Below are positions 22,886-34,837 of a DNA stretch of 64,000 nucleotides, piece after piece. How positions within the stretch are numbered: the first letter of the stretch is position 1; each line of letters opens with the position of its first letter. The stretch lies in contig NC_060059.1 in assembly GCF_020283565.1 (NCBI RefSeq), positions 33,654,838-33,718,837 of the forward strand. Reading direction: 5' to 3'. Below the pieces are notes generated by a model, which was given only the letters and a program-made list of their open reading frames with translations, had not been told where the DNA came from and did no database searches. The DNA is from Trifolium pratense. Lineage: Eukaryota; Streptophyta; Magnoliopsida; Fabales; Fabaceae. A program made the position numbers and the translations under genes.

Positions 22886-24251
22886 TTCCGCGGTAGCAGA
22901 TGATGAACATATAACTCGCGAAATTGTAAAGCATGAGAGTACTATTACACACACTAGACACTTATGTTTCTCTTGACACTTGCCATGACACAAACAACAA
23001 AACAATGCAATCACACACTTCACATGAGTTACATATTCACACTCTTGATACTATATACTCTATGTCGAGGAATATGATATTATGCTCTCAGAAAGGTGGA
23101 AACATTCAAGTTCTTATAGACTCTCTTAACTCATTCTGCGATCCTATAGGTGACACACCAAAGTTCAAAAGGGTTGTGTAGTAACTGATAATTAGGGTGC
23201 TTCCCTAAGTTGTTAAGAAAATTTCATCATTTCATAGCTCATGATCTAACAAGTAGATCCCTAGCTACCGATCAAACTCAAATTACACTCCCTTACCCTA
23301 GAGGGATATCACCAATGGAGAATCAAGATTTAACACATTTTCACATAACATACCACCTATAACACATCATATAATTAAAATATTCATGTTATATAAGATA
23401 ATAGTCACCTAATAAAGGTTCACATACTCACAACATACTTCCACCTAATATACATTTGCAGGAATCCGTTTTTTTTTTTTTTTTTTTTATATATGAAGTA
23501 TGTTTACTGTAAAAAATCTAATATTATTGGCTTTAAAGGTTAAATCGCACATTAGAATATTGTCAAAAATTGTTTATGTGGCTCATTTGACAATATTCAT
23601 TAAAAGGGTCACTAATATAATGTGACACAAATGATAAATATGTGAGTTTCTTAATTATTTGGTTCATGATTTAATCTACGACGGATCTGTATGCAAAAAA
23701 TTTGTTAAGAGAAGTCAAATACTTAAATAGATCTTAGTATTTTAACGGGATTAGTCTTTGCAAAAGGGTCAAGACTGTAGATCAAATTAAACTTCTCTTT
23801 AATTAGTGCAACACAGACGAGATAAGAGAAATAAAAAAAAAAGGATCCATATCTTGTTTTGTTATGTGGGTCTTTCGATTCCATCGTATGATTTTTCAAG
23901 GTTCACATGTCACAACACATTTTCACCTAATATACATTTGTACCACTCTATTTTTTTAGACCATAATTACCAATTTAAGTTCATTTTGATGTGAAGATTA
24001 TAACTCTTTCTATATTATGTCAATCTATTATGTTAAACTTATGTAAATCGATATTATTTAAAAAATATCAAAAACATGCCAAAAAATTCCAAAAACAAAT
24101 TTTTAAAAATTAAAAGTAAAATCCACAATATTCTTAAGGATTTTTTTGACAGAAACTATATTTATAAGAATTAAAAAATGTATTTAACCAACTATATATT
24201 TTAAGCCAATTATCAAATAATTCATGAACCACATTCTTGTCAACGTAGTAT
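22886..24251. other. Intergenic, AT-rich
   Basis: No recognised gene. A 22-base T-run lies near 23468. The repeated phrase TTTTCACATAACATACCACC / TTTTCACCTAATATACATTTG (near 23340, 23440 and 23920) suggests a diffuse local repeat. Confidence 0.4.
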
Positions 24252-24775
24252 TAAAAAAGTCAACATACTATTTTAGAAACCAATTTATAAAACAAGTGCA
24301 ATGTTTTTTCTTAAAAAATTAGGTTCATCCAAATAAATTAAAGAAATAGTTTAATCATAAAGAGTGGGTTTAGTAAAAAAAAAACATAAAGAGTGAGTTG
24401 AAAAATTCATTTAATTAAATATTTTGCTAATTTTTGTCGTTGCTTAGTTCATGTAATCAAATTATTCGCCACTTTTAAATTATCAAAATGAATTGAATCA
24501 AAATGATTTGAACCTTCAAAAAAGTCAACCCACTTTTTAAGAAATTACTTTATATAAAAAAAGTGCAATGTTTTTTTTGTTAAAAAAAAATAGGTTCATC
24601 CAAATAAAATAAAAAAAGGTTCATCATAAAGAGTGAGTTGAAAATACATTTAATTTTATCAAAAAAAAAGAAAATACATTTAATTAAAAAAATTCTAACT
24701 TCGTTGCTTAATTCGTCTAGCCAAATTAAATTATTCACCACTTTTAAATTATCGAAATGAATTGAACTGAAAAAT
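24252..24775. repeat. Imperfect tandem duplication, ~265-base unit
   Basis: Unit 1 (24252-24515) and unit 2 (24517-24775) share in order AAAAAGTCAAC, AAGTGCAATGTTTTTT, TAGGTTCATCCAAATAAA, CATAAAGAGTGAGTTGAAAA and CACTTTTAAATTATCRAAATGAATTGAA. Divergence is mainly small indels in A/T runs. Non-coding, about 0.5 kb upstream of the anthranilate synthase gene. Confidence 0.75.
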
Positions 24776-25146
24776 ATTATTATTATTATTCCATTTATAA
24801 AACAATTCAAGTAACAAAAAAAAAAATTATAAAACAATTCATTGAATTGCATCAATTATACTCCTTCAGTTCACAATTCAATGTATTTCATTATTATTAT
24901 TATTGTAATTTTTCTTTTTATAAAACAATCCATTTTAAAATATACAGTAATTCTTCAACCTCATTCCTTACATGCTATGAAGTGGAAATTCCAGCTGCCA
25001 GAACATTTATGTTATTTTATTTTTTAGTCAAAAAACATCAAAATATTATATTTACAAAAAATTAAACTACAAACTACATTTTAATACTCCTTCCTTAAAA
25101 ATAAAATTTACAAAAAAATTAAAAAAATTCTGATGCAAAAAACCGT

Positions 25147-25155
25147 TATAAATAG
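25147..25155 (+). promoter_or_regulatory. TATA box of the anthranilate synthase beta gene
   Basis: TATAAATAG, 87 bases upstream of the ATG; a strong consensus match at a fitting distance. Confidence 0.7.
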
Positions 25156-25233
25156 TTAAATAAGATACACCTTTGAAGACAGTATCTTCTACAGCAACAC
25201 TTTTCTGTGTATTGAGTTCAAACAAACACAACA

Positions 25234-28200
25234 ATGGCTGCAACATTCGTTTCTCGAATCTCTCTTCTTCAACCAAACCCATCTCTTTCTCTCAAACCCC
25301 ATCAATCTCCTCTCTTTCCTCAACAATTTCCCTCAAGTACCCTTTTTATTCATACCCTTTTTCACAATCTTGTTTTGATTTCAATAATGTTCTTTTGATG
25401 CAAAGTTCATTGATTTTGATGCAAAGTTTGAATTTTTTTGGCAGGTTTTCGTTTTGAGACGAAAAGGGCAAAAGGGGTTGTGCTGAAAGCTTCTTCTGGT
25501 GTATTGGAAGTGAATTCGAAGCAACCCATTTCAGCTAAAAAATCTAATGATCCAATTATTGTTATTGATAACTATGATAGTTTTACCTATAATCTTTGTC
25601 AGGTTTGTTTTTTTGTGTTTGTGTAATTTTTGCTCTGTATTGGTTATTTATTTAATTTAATGGTTCTGTTTTTTCTATTGAAATTATAAAATTAAGCTTG
25701 ATAAGTGATGAATCTATCATGTGTGTTATTTTTAGTGTGAGAAATGTAAGGGCATTGATTATTGATTATCTGTGTTTTAATGCTGAAATTGGAGGGAATT
25801 GAGTGATTTGAAGAATTGTAGAAGATTCAATTTGTAGAAATCTGTTGTAGTCAGTTTAAAATTGTTCAATTTAGAAAAAAATTGTGTGGTCAAATTGATG
25901 TAAGTTGCGGTTGCAGTTACGTTATGATCGGTAATTGTGTCTATGACAAGATTGCAGAAACCCCCAAACACCGTGAATGTTTGGGGAAATTGCAATCTTG
26001 TCGCGATTGTGTTGTAACTTGGTTGTCCAAACCCTAAAAACATTGATTTTGCATTAAAGTTGTATTTCCACCGCAATTGTGTCATGATTCGTGACATGGT
26101 CGTAGAAAGTCCTAAAATGTTTACTTTGCATTAAAGTTGAAATGCGGCTGCAATTTTGTTATTGCACGGTTGCAGAAACATCAAAAACCTAGATGTTGCT
26201 GCAGCCACAATTGCGGTTGCGAATTGTGGAATGTGCAGCAAGGTGAGATTTTGCTGATTTCAAACACTTGTGCTTTTGCATCTGAAAATGTTACCCTTCA
26301 AAAGAACCAAGTTATTTGCTGGTGGATCTGAAATAAGCTCTAGATAGACATTTTTGCTTTACTTTTGACCCTCCTATGGTGAAGGGGAAGAAATAGTTTA
26401 ACATGGAAAATCTATCAGAAGAGTCATAACAAGTTTGAGATTCTTTTCGACTTGTTTCAAGAGGATTGCAATTAGGAACATAGCTAAGGACTTTGGATTT
26501 TATTGTACTTAAGATGGTTCTTGTTTTTTACAAAATTGGTTATTCTAACATTGTTTCATTTACATTTGAAGTATATGGGAGAGTTAGGATTTCACTTTGA
26601 GGTCTACCGAAATGACGAGTTAACAGTGGAGGAGTTGAAAAGGTAAATCATTTTGCTTGTTATGCATGTCTGACATTTTCTTATTTCATATTCATGGTGA
26701 TGTTTATGTTATTTTACATATTCTTTAAAGTTCCCGATGTAATAAGCAGCTTTGTCTTTTATTTATTTTGAACAGAAAAAATCCGAGAGGAGTGCTGATA
26801 TCACCTGGGCCAGGTAAAGATTGCCTTCTTCAGATTTTTATATTATTTATTAATTTTTAGATGAATAAAATAATGAAAAACCTTAAACATGACCAATGAG
26901 CTAATGTAGCTTATTTCTTCCTTACAGGAGAGCCTCAAGATTCAGGCATATCTTTGCAAACAGTTTTGGAACTTGGACCAACTGTACCTGTGTTTGGTGT
27001 GTGCATGGGATTGCAGTGCATGGGAGAGGCTTTCGGCGGTGAGTCTTAATAATTCCGTGTAATCCTATTTGCCACTAATCTATTAGGTCATATAATTCAA
27101 TGTTAAATTTTCTTCACATTGTGTGTCGTTCATGATTAACTCGCCTTTCATTTTTATCGGAAAGCATATTTTGACTTTTACCCTTTCGTCTCAATCACAA
27201 AATCATTTCTTCCCTTGGCTGGGCCATTACAACAAGATCAAGACTTAACTTTTTTATACCGTGCAGGGAAAATTGTTCGCGCTCCTTATGGTGTGATGCA
27301 TGGAAAAAGTTCTCTGGTTTATTATGACGAAAAAGGAGAAGATGGATTATTTGCTGGACTACCTAAGTAGGTTTTAATTTTTATTACTATGTATGAAATT
27401 TTGAGGAAGCATTATCTGTTGTTACTTTTTCTTTCATACACTGTAATACTATACTTTACAGTTATTTTATGGTTTTAAATTGCGGTAAATGCTGGAAAAC
27501 ACGGTCAATGCAGCTGCAATTGCGGTTGCAGACTGCAATTTAGAACTATAATTGGTTTAGTAATCAGCAGCTAGGTGCTGTTCACTTTTAAACGCTTCTG
27601 AGCTCTGATATAATTTGGCTTCAATTTCATATCATTTTCAGTCCTTTCTTGGCTGCAAGATATCACAGCCTTGTAATTGAAAAGGAGAGCTTTCCTCATG
27701 AAGAACTTGAGGTAACAGCATGGACTGAAGATGGTCTCATAATGGCCATTCGCCACAAGAAATATCGGTATATGCAGGTAACAACTTATTCTTCTTGTTG
27801 TTCGGATCTTTCATGATGTGGTCCAAAAAAGGATTGGACCCATTTTAGGTCTACTGTAGGTAGTCTTAAGTCTTAACTTGCATTTATAAGAGGCTTATTC
27901 TAAGACTTAAATCTGTGACTCTCATATAGCACCGATATTTAAGATTGAAGGTGTGTCTGGTTTTAGACACCAATACATATGGTCTAATTGAATTGCATAC
28001 ATTAAAAGCAGTTTATTCTAATACTAATAGAGTTTAATTACACTGTCAGTTGGTATTGATTTACCCCCATAGCAGTCCTAGTTAGCAGAAAATGATTATG
28101 TTCATTTTAAGCTGGAAATAAATTCGCTCATTTACTGATCTCGACTGTCCAATCTAAAATCAATGGTCGTGATAGTTGAAAATTGATTTAGTGAAAGTGT

Positions 28201-28437
28201 AATCTCATCCCTCCAATCTCAAGTCAATGGTCAAGATTGATTACTACGTGATATTTTTACTGCAGACAATTTGGATGCTTTGAACTTGTAATTTGTCTCG
28301 CACATATTAACATTTTCATTTATTTACAACTACAGGGTGTGCAATTTCATCCAGAGAGCATTATAACCCCTGACGGCAAGAAAATCGTCCACAACTTTGT
28401 GAAGCTTATAGAGAAAAAGGAAGCTGGTGGTTCTTGA
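25234..28437 (+). CDS. ASB: Anthranilate synthase beta subunit, plastid glutamine amidotransferase
   Basis: Eight exons: 25234-25336, 25445-25602, 26572-26642, 26776-26813, 26928-27038, 27267-27366, 27642-27777 and 28336-28437. They give 272 residues with all phases matching. The first ~50-70 residues are Ser-rich and lack acidic residues early ([15 protein letters not shown]), as in chloroplast transit peptides. A class I glutamine amidotransferase domain follows: [13 protein letters not shown], then L-I-S-P-G-P-G, nucleophile C149 in G-V-C-M-G-L-Q, and the H244-P-E246 of the triad. The enzyme releases ammonia from glutamine and passes it to the alpha subunit, which makes anthranilate from chorismate, the first committed step to tryptophan. 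The small amidotransferase of 4-amino-4-deoxychorismate synthase is normally fused to its partner in plants, so the stand-alone form favours ASB. Length is normal for the family. Confidence 0.95.
25880..26250. repeat. Repeat-like insertion in ASB intron 2
   Basis: Enriched in GCGGTTGCAG, GCAATTGTG and GCGGCTGCAATT words repeated in both orientations. The same words recur in intron 6 of this gene (about 27475-27545). This fits a dispersed fold-back repeat; ends not defined. Confidence 0.4.
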
Positions 28438-28443
28438 AACAAT

Positions 28444-28582
28444 TCTTCATTAATACTGAATAGTGTTTGGAGTTATGTAAACCAAAATAGGATCAATAAT
28501 AAAAAAGAATAATAGGTAACTTATTTCTGAAGCAAAGCACGGCATGGAAAAGAAACTTAGCTGAAATTTCTAGGAATTGTTG
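28444..28582 (+). repeat. ASB 3' flank, source copy of a duplication
   Basis: Runs from just after the ASB stop codon through its likely 3' UTR. Shared in order with 30250-30402: TTCATTAATACT, AATAGTGTTTG, AGTTATGTAAAC, AAAATAGGATCAAT, AAGAATAAT, TAACTTATTTCT, CTGAAGCAAA and CATGGAA. Confidence 0.75.
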
Positions 28583-30249
28583 AGTTGAAACAATTGTATC
28601 TTGCCTCTCATGTATGTGATAATCATTTAGTAGTTATCAGTTACTTTTTTCTCTCCATTTTCTATACATATTTTACTAGCATTCAAAATGAAAATGGCGA
28701 TTTTCTTGCGTTGTTTGAAGAATCACCATTTGAACGTACTCCACTTTCTCACTCTATACCTATCCTTTTTCACAAAGGATCAAGGCTACAATGATTGTGT
28801 CAGAGGAAAAAAAGTTTATCATGGATTAAAAAGGTTTGTTAACCTATACTCTAAGAGCACATGTTAAGGAATCTAAAAATAGAATTATTACATTGAAAAA
28901 TTCAATAATATACTTTTTTTTTTAAGGAGTAATAATATAATTTTTTGGCGTAAATCGGGTCCCTCTACGCGTAATTGCAGAGATTAATTCAACGAGTCTT
29001 GTGTGATCCAAATGGGTGACAAACTCTCCGGTGAGTTTTTGAAGACCAATAATTTAACTTTTGAAAAGCTAAATGTAGAATTTTTGAAAAGAATATTTAT
29101 ATATTTAGACTTCCATCATATTCATATATTAGCCCCACATCCTTTTACCCTACCTAAGCATGCCTTATACAACTTAGAAGGAATTTGGTGGGATGTGGCC
29201 CCCCTTTCTTATTTCTCCTTTTGTATATGATGATGATGACTATTTATTTTGTTAATTTAGGATTTAAGATTCTAAAAATATTGTATTTCGAGTTTCGACT
29301 ATCATGATTTTTTTTTGTCAAGTAATTTAGTAGTTAAAAATTACATCTTAAAAGTAAATAAACTAATTAAAGTGTTCGAAAATCAATGTTTATAATATTT
29401 TCAGGTTTTACCTAAATTCATAATGGACAAATCAATTTTATTAAAACCATTATAGATAATAGAAGGTAGAAGAATTTGTGTTATTGATCTTGATTGTGAG
29501 CTAACTATCTTTGGGTTTCATTTTTTTAGGGTATGTGGACTCTATTGTGAGAAATTGTTTGGCTAAACATCCTTATTTTAATAGTGTAGACTTTCATCAA
29601 ATTGGTTGGAGAATTTGTTTGGCTAAATATCCTAATTGTTTGGCAACATGTACTGAAAAATAAGGAACACACTGTTGCAACTCTTGGGGGATGAGCAAGT
29701 TGAGAGCAGGTGAATAAGGATATGATATGATATTGTATCAAGATGTGTTTGAGAAATAAACATGAAGATTTTGTAGCTATAAATTTTATCTGGAGAAAAC
29801 AAATATAATATCTGTTAATAATATGGTTTAATAGTTTTATCTAGAGACAAGAAAATATAATATTTTTGGTTTATGTACGTTGCTATAAAATCCTCGTCAG
29901 TTTATTATAATAGATTCTGTATATTTTGTGTGATGGCTTAACTTCTTAGCTTGTTTATATTGTTGAATGAGTATCTGTTAACCATTGTTGGATTTTTCCC
30001 TAAATTTCTGTTTATTTGTCTGCCAATCACATAAATTCAAGAGAAATGTCTGAACTCTGAAGTATATATTGCTGCTCAAACATGTAAAAATTGTTAAAAC
30101 AACTTCTATTATGAGACCATTAAAGTTGGATGGGTTTTATGAAAATAAAATTAAACCTCATCATATATCTGATTCATATTATAAACCAAATACATTAATT
30201 ATTCAATGAACCTAAGAAATCTTTGTTTATATATAAAACCAAAAGGATT

Positions 30250-30402
30250 GCTTCATTAATACTAAATAGTGTTTGAAGTTATGTAAACAAAAATAGGATC
30301 AATTAAAAAAAAAATAAAGAATAATAAGTAACTTATTTCTCAACTAGTTTACAATTCTGAAGCAAAAGCATGGAATTTCCCTGAAATCAATAGGAGTTGT
30401 TC
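30250..30402 (+). repeat. Duplicate of the ASB 3' flank
   Basis: Colinear with 28444-28582, 1.8 kb away and in the same orientation, with an extra ~18-base insertion (CAACTAGTTTACAATT region). No ASB coding sequence precedes it, so it is a partial tandem duplication or the leftover of a lost paralog. Confidence 0.75.
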
Positions 30403-31557
30403 TAGTCCAACTAAAATCTTGGATTTAAACCCAAACTTGAACATGCAATATCGGTAAAATATTTAGATATAATTAACTACTCATTCACAAAACACAAAAT
30501 TAGTCTCTGCAATTTTACGCGAAGATATACGAGTGTGAAGTCCAATTATCATTCCTATAGCCGTTAGGACTTAGGAATTAGGGTACATACTTTAGAAAAC
30601 ATGAAAGTTTTTTTTAGTATCAAGTGGGAAAAAAGTACCAAATAATATTGTATTGTAGTATAATCTATACACCAGAAGACAAAAAAAGGTAAAGAGAGTA
30701 AGAAAATTTGGTCCTATTTAATGAAAGCAGTAGTTGTAAACTAAGCAGTTGCTGCAGCATTTGTCACACTCATCTTGACTTTGGATTCCAAATTAGATTG
30801 ACAAAATGCCAACATAAAATGTCCTTAAGTTGCTGACAATCTGACCTTATCAATTTTAAAGCAATTCCAACATTTTTCAGTACAGTCCTTCAATATAAAT
30901 TATTCAACAACTTGCATTCCTTTCATATTGGATTGGATATAACTAGTACCAACAAAAATAATTCACACCTAACATTCATTAAATAATTCATTCCAAGTAC
31001 TTTATTGAAATCAGAAGGTGTGCCTAAATGTTCAATTTAGTTTTTTTTTTTCATAACAATATTTAATTTTTCACCAAAATAAAAAATTCAATTTAGTCTT
31101 TTTTTTATTAATCCTCTAGTTCTTAAGAAAAGAGGGTACCAATAATTCGGAATTTGGCCGCGAAATAAGTAAAACCTGGCTAAGAAGTCAATTTAGTCTT
31201 GAATATAAGCAACAAAAATCATAGTGAATGAAATCAACTAGTACCTTTTTTAGGATGTGAAGCGATTTTTTTGCTTATATATAAGACCAGATTGAAGATG
31301 GAATAGACTACATAAATCATATCATAAGATTCAATTTATAAAATTACCTAGGAAAAGAGATGATGAACTATACAATAAGTAATAACCCACCATCAATAAT
31401 AATCATATAACCAATAATAATCATATAACTATTATTATATTACGGACTTGTATGCTTAATCCCCCACTTAATCTCTATACACCAAAATGAAAGGCAAAAG
31501 AGATGATGAAAACATATTCCTTTTACTGATCAAAATCATTATTTTGAAACATATTTC

Positions 31558-31709
31558 TTTTGGTGCATGTTTGGAAAATACTGTTGATTTTGACATAATC
31601 ACAATGTACCATCGTAATTTTGATAAAAACTACACTTAGGAACTTTAACAAAACCACGATACCAATGTGATTTTGTCAAACTCACAGTAAATTCAAACAT
31701 ACACTAAAA
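31558..31709. mobile_element. Small MITE overlapping the XTH stop codon
   Basis: 152 bases with imperfect terminal inverted repeats: TTTTGGTGCATGTTTGGA on the left and inverted TTTTAGTGTATGTTTGAA on the right, 15 of 18 matching. The interior has AATCACAATG and CACGATACCAATGTGATTTTG words, shared with segments at 32390-32490, 33414-33530 and 48120-48200. No target duplication was resolved. Confidence 0.6.
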
Positions 31710-34595
31710 TGAAGCAGCTTCTTCCTTGATGTGGTGTCGCTTTCCACGGCGGTGATGGCCATTACCAAACGTAACAGGATCAAATTTTCTCAACCTTTCA
31801 GCTTCTCGCAAATCGATCACACACTCTGGTAGAGGAACTTTGTATCTAATTTTGTCATAACAGTAAGAATATGTCATGTGCTTTAACCTAAAGTTCTCCA
31901 TTTTGATTCTTTCTAGTTGTGTTACATCAGAAGGAACTGTTTCAGAACTTTGAACACTGTCACAGTTTGTCACATGATCAATAGGATCAACTGCACAACC
32001 ATGTAGGACAAAATCAGAAAACTCAGCAACATAGGGTGCATATTTGTAGTTTACTTTGTATTTTCCTCCATTGGTAGCCCAATTAGATGCATCCCAAATG
32101 GTAGAATACAATGTCATTGCCTTTGATGGAAAATCTCCTCCCATTGATTTTGTTCTCTTTATTTCTCTTATAGGAACATCATCCACATAAAATCTGTAAA
32201 AGAAAACAAAAAATAAGAACATTTAATTAAGTAGTGTTATTCGAACATCGCAAATCCGGCTCGTCTATTTTTCGTCCAATGGTTTAGATTTGCAACTTTA
32301 GTGACTTCTAAGAATCGAGGTTAGTATAATTCGGGACATATGTGACCTACATGTGAGAACTAGCCTATGTTATCACAGAGAATGTATCAGAATCACAATG
32401 ATCCACCGTGATTTCACAAAAGTACTCTGTAGCTTTGGGAAAATCACGGTGATTCTGGCATACCCACCGTGATACCAAACATACATCTACTTGTTAACAA
32501 TGGTATCTAAGGAGTGAATATTGATTACTAATTCATGAATTTACTTGTTATACGTACAACGAATCCAATGTAGTTTAATAGTGACTAATATCTATCGAAG
32601 AACCTGTGGGACACACAAGGTTGGTTCTCTCCCCTAACCGACTTTTCTTTATACGCAAAAACCAAACATCGAACCTCTGACCACTAGTGTTCGAGTCCCT
32701 TACTACTCTAACCAACCATATGTTGGTATAATTCATGAATTTAGGTAGACAAAAATAGTTCTTCAACTACTAAATTTTATATAGATTCCAATACATAAGA
32801 ATTTATTCAATGGTCACATGCCACCAACTTTTTATCTTGTGGGTTCCTCCCCTTAAGGATATATATTATATATACAATTTAATATATAGTTTTGATGACA
32901 TATGGTTTTTACACATTCTGAGCAAACCAACCATCAATGCAAAAAATGTACATAGTAATAATCCCACTAAAAGCAAAAACCAGTTTTCACAAAACTGTGG
33001 ATGTACTAAACAGTATAAAAGAAGAAAATCAAAGACATCTTTGAACAAAAACAAAGAAATTTTTCTATAAAAAGTAAAATGAACCAAATAACTAAATATA
33101 GCATTGTGTAAGGGTTGAGATTAGATTTTGCTTACATAATCTTAGAATCTGTCCATAGAATACTGTACTGATGAAAATCCTCAGAAGGATCAAACCATAG
33201 ATTATATCTTTCTTCTCTTCCAATGTTTGTACTTCCATTTCCATAAATATTGGTTTGAACCTTCCAATCTTTGCCTCTAATGTGTCCCAAAAATTCAAAG
33301 TCTATTTCATCATGGTTCTTCTCATACATGTCACCATTTGACAACTGCAACATAAAATTTAAAGAGTAAATTAAATTACTATATTTTTTTCTTCCCCTTT
33401 TTATGGTAAAATAAGTGCATGCTTGGATTGGTTGTGAATTTGGCAAAATCACGGTGTGACGCCGTGATTTTAACAAAAAGTTATATTTTAGAACTTCAAC
33501 AAAATCACTGTGATTTTTTGGTGTAAACCTGACATACAGACTAATCACTCGAGCCTTCTAGGATTCAAATGGACTTCAAACTCTTCCTAAGAATTTTAAT
33601 GCAAGTAAAGCTCAGGATTGAACTCGAGAATTTAATTAAGCTAGAAGAGACCGGTGTCAAACTCATCCTAAAATTTTTAATGCAAGTCAAGCTCATGATT
33701 GAACCCGAGAACTTAATTAAGCTAGAAGAGAACAGCGTCACTTTGATTTAGTCAAACTAACGGTGTGATTCCAAGCATGCACAAAGATGAAAATGAATAA
33801 CAAGAAGACAAACAGACCAAAGTGACAGTTTCTCTTTCAAAAAATTCAAACAAACCCATAAACTTTAGCTGAAAAAAAGGGTCAAAAAGCAGAAAACATA
33901 ATAATGATAATTAATTTTCTTTGTCCTTTTCTTTGCAGATCATAAAGACTAAAGAAATTGAAAGCTATCAGGTTTATCACACAAAGTCATACCATTAATT
34001 TTACAATCAAGTTTCAACTCTTCAACTTGATGAAGGAGTTACAGAAAAAATTTAAAAAACATGCACACTATAAAAAATTAAAAACAGTTGCAAATATAAA
34101 AAATCAAATTGAAAAAAATAAAATAAAAAGATGGGGTGTTACAAATACTTACATAGAATGCAACAACAACACCAGCAGTGTAATCAGAAGGTAATTTAAT
34201 GGAAGCACTGAAATACCCATGAAGGTAAAGATCATGAGAAGCAAATCCAGAGCCTGAAAACAGAACAAAAAATAAAAATTTAAGTAAAAAAATGGAACTT
34301 TTATTAATAAAAATTTATAAAAAAATGAAATTTTTATTAATAATTCTTTTTAAAAATTGAGTATTTTTTGGATTAATGTTGAAGATGAAGAACCTGAAGA
34401 CTCATCAAGTGAGAGATGAACAGTTTTGGCATCAGAGTGAATGATCAAGTTATGGTCTCCAAATAAAGGTGTATACCCTTCATCAAAGGGTATAATGGGA
34501 AAATTTCTGGGTGACACAGAAGAAGAAAGAACAAGAAAAAGAAAAGAACAGAACATGAACAAGAACAAGAACAATCTCAGCTGACCCTTTCCCAT
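31704..34595 (-). CDS. XTH: Xyloglucan endotransglucosylase/hydrolase, group III type
   Basis: Four exons, 34394-34595, 34153-34253, 33136-33344 and 31704-32193, encode 333 residues. A hydrophobic signal peptide (about 1-26) directs it to the cell wall. The GH16 catalytic motif is H112-D-E114-I-D-E-type: H-D-E-I-D-F-E-F at 112-119, with E114 as nucleophile and E118 as acid/base. It is followed by R-G-K-D-W-K-V-Q-T-N and W-F-D-P. The C-terminal XET_C region has paired cysteines (H-G-C-A, S-Y-C-Y-D, P-E-C) and a basic histidine-rich tail. XTH enzymes cut and rejoin xyloglucan to loosen or strengthen growing walls. The long tail and R-G-K-D-W block resemble XTH27/28/30-type (group III) proteins; whether it hydrolyses or only transfers cannot be told by eye. 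The stop codon TAG (31704-31706) lies inside the terminal repeat of a MITE. Confidence 0.95.
32575..32725 (-). mobile_element. SINE-like repeat in XTH intron 3
   Basis: On the minus strand it has a GGTTGGTTAGAGTAG start, a box-B-like GAGGTTCGATG and ends near TCTTCGATAGATATTAGTCA. The same order of words is found at 36055-36216 and, more decayed, at 40430-40640. No target duplication found. Confidence 0.45.
33414..33784. mobile_element. Fold-back element in XTH intron 2
   Basis: Left end GTGCATGCTTGGATT and right end inverted GTGCATGCTTGGAAT, sharing GTGCATGCTTGGA. The outer parts carry the same AATCACGGTGTGA words as the MITE at 31558. The interior holds a two-copy tandem repeat (33578-33739). 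Confidence 0.6.
33578..33739. repeat. 81-base tandem repeat, two copies
   Basis: Copies 33578-33658 and 33659-33739 align without gaps, both running from AAACTC to GTC and sharing TTTTAATGCAAGT, GAGAA, TTAATTAAGCTAGAAGAGA. It explains the repeated peptide seen when this stretch is translated; there is no gene here. Confidence 0.85.
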
Positions 34596-34837
34596 GTTTT
34601 TTGTTTTGTTTAATAATCAATCAAATATGTGTCAAAAGTTTTCTTCTCAATTCTTCAAAGGTGTGAAATATTATGAATATTATTATTAAATTAAATAAAT
34701 ATATTATTAAAAAATTAAGAGGAAAAAGAAAGAGAGAAGAAGAGGAGTTTGGAAATGAATGATGAATGAATGAATATAACAAGAGCAGAGGAAGAGAGTG
34801 AGTGAATGAATGTGGTTTTATTGTGTTCTGTTTGTGG

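Larger units (their letters stand above)
28438..31557. other. Intergenic between ASB and XTH
   Basis: No gene recognised over ~3.1 kb. A duplicate of the ASB 3' flank lies at 30250-30402 (listed separately). A word set near 28850 (GCACATGTTAAGG, AATAGAATTATTACAT) is reminiscent of the MITE at 17280 but is not complete. Confidence 0.5.
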
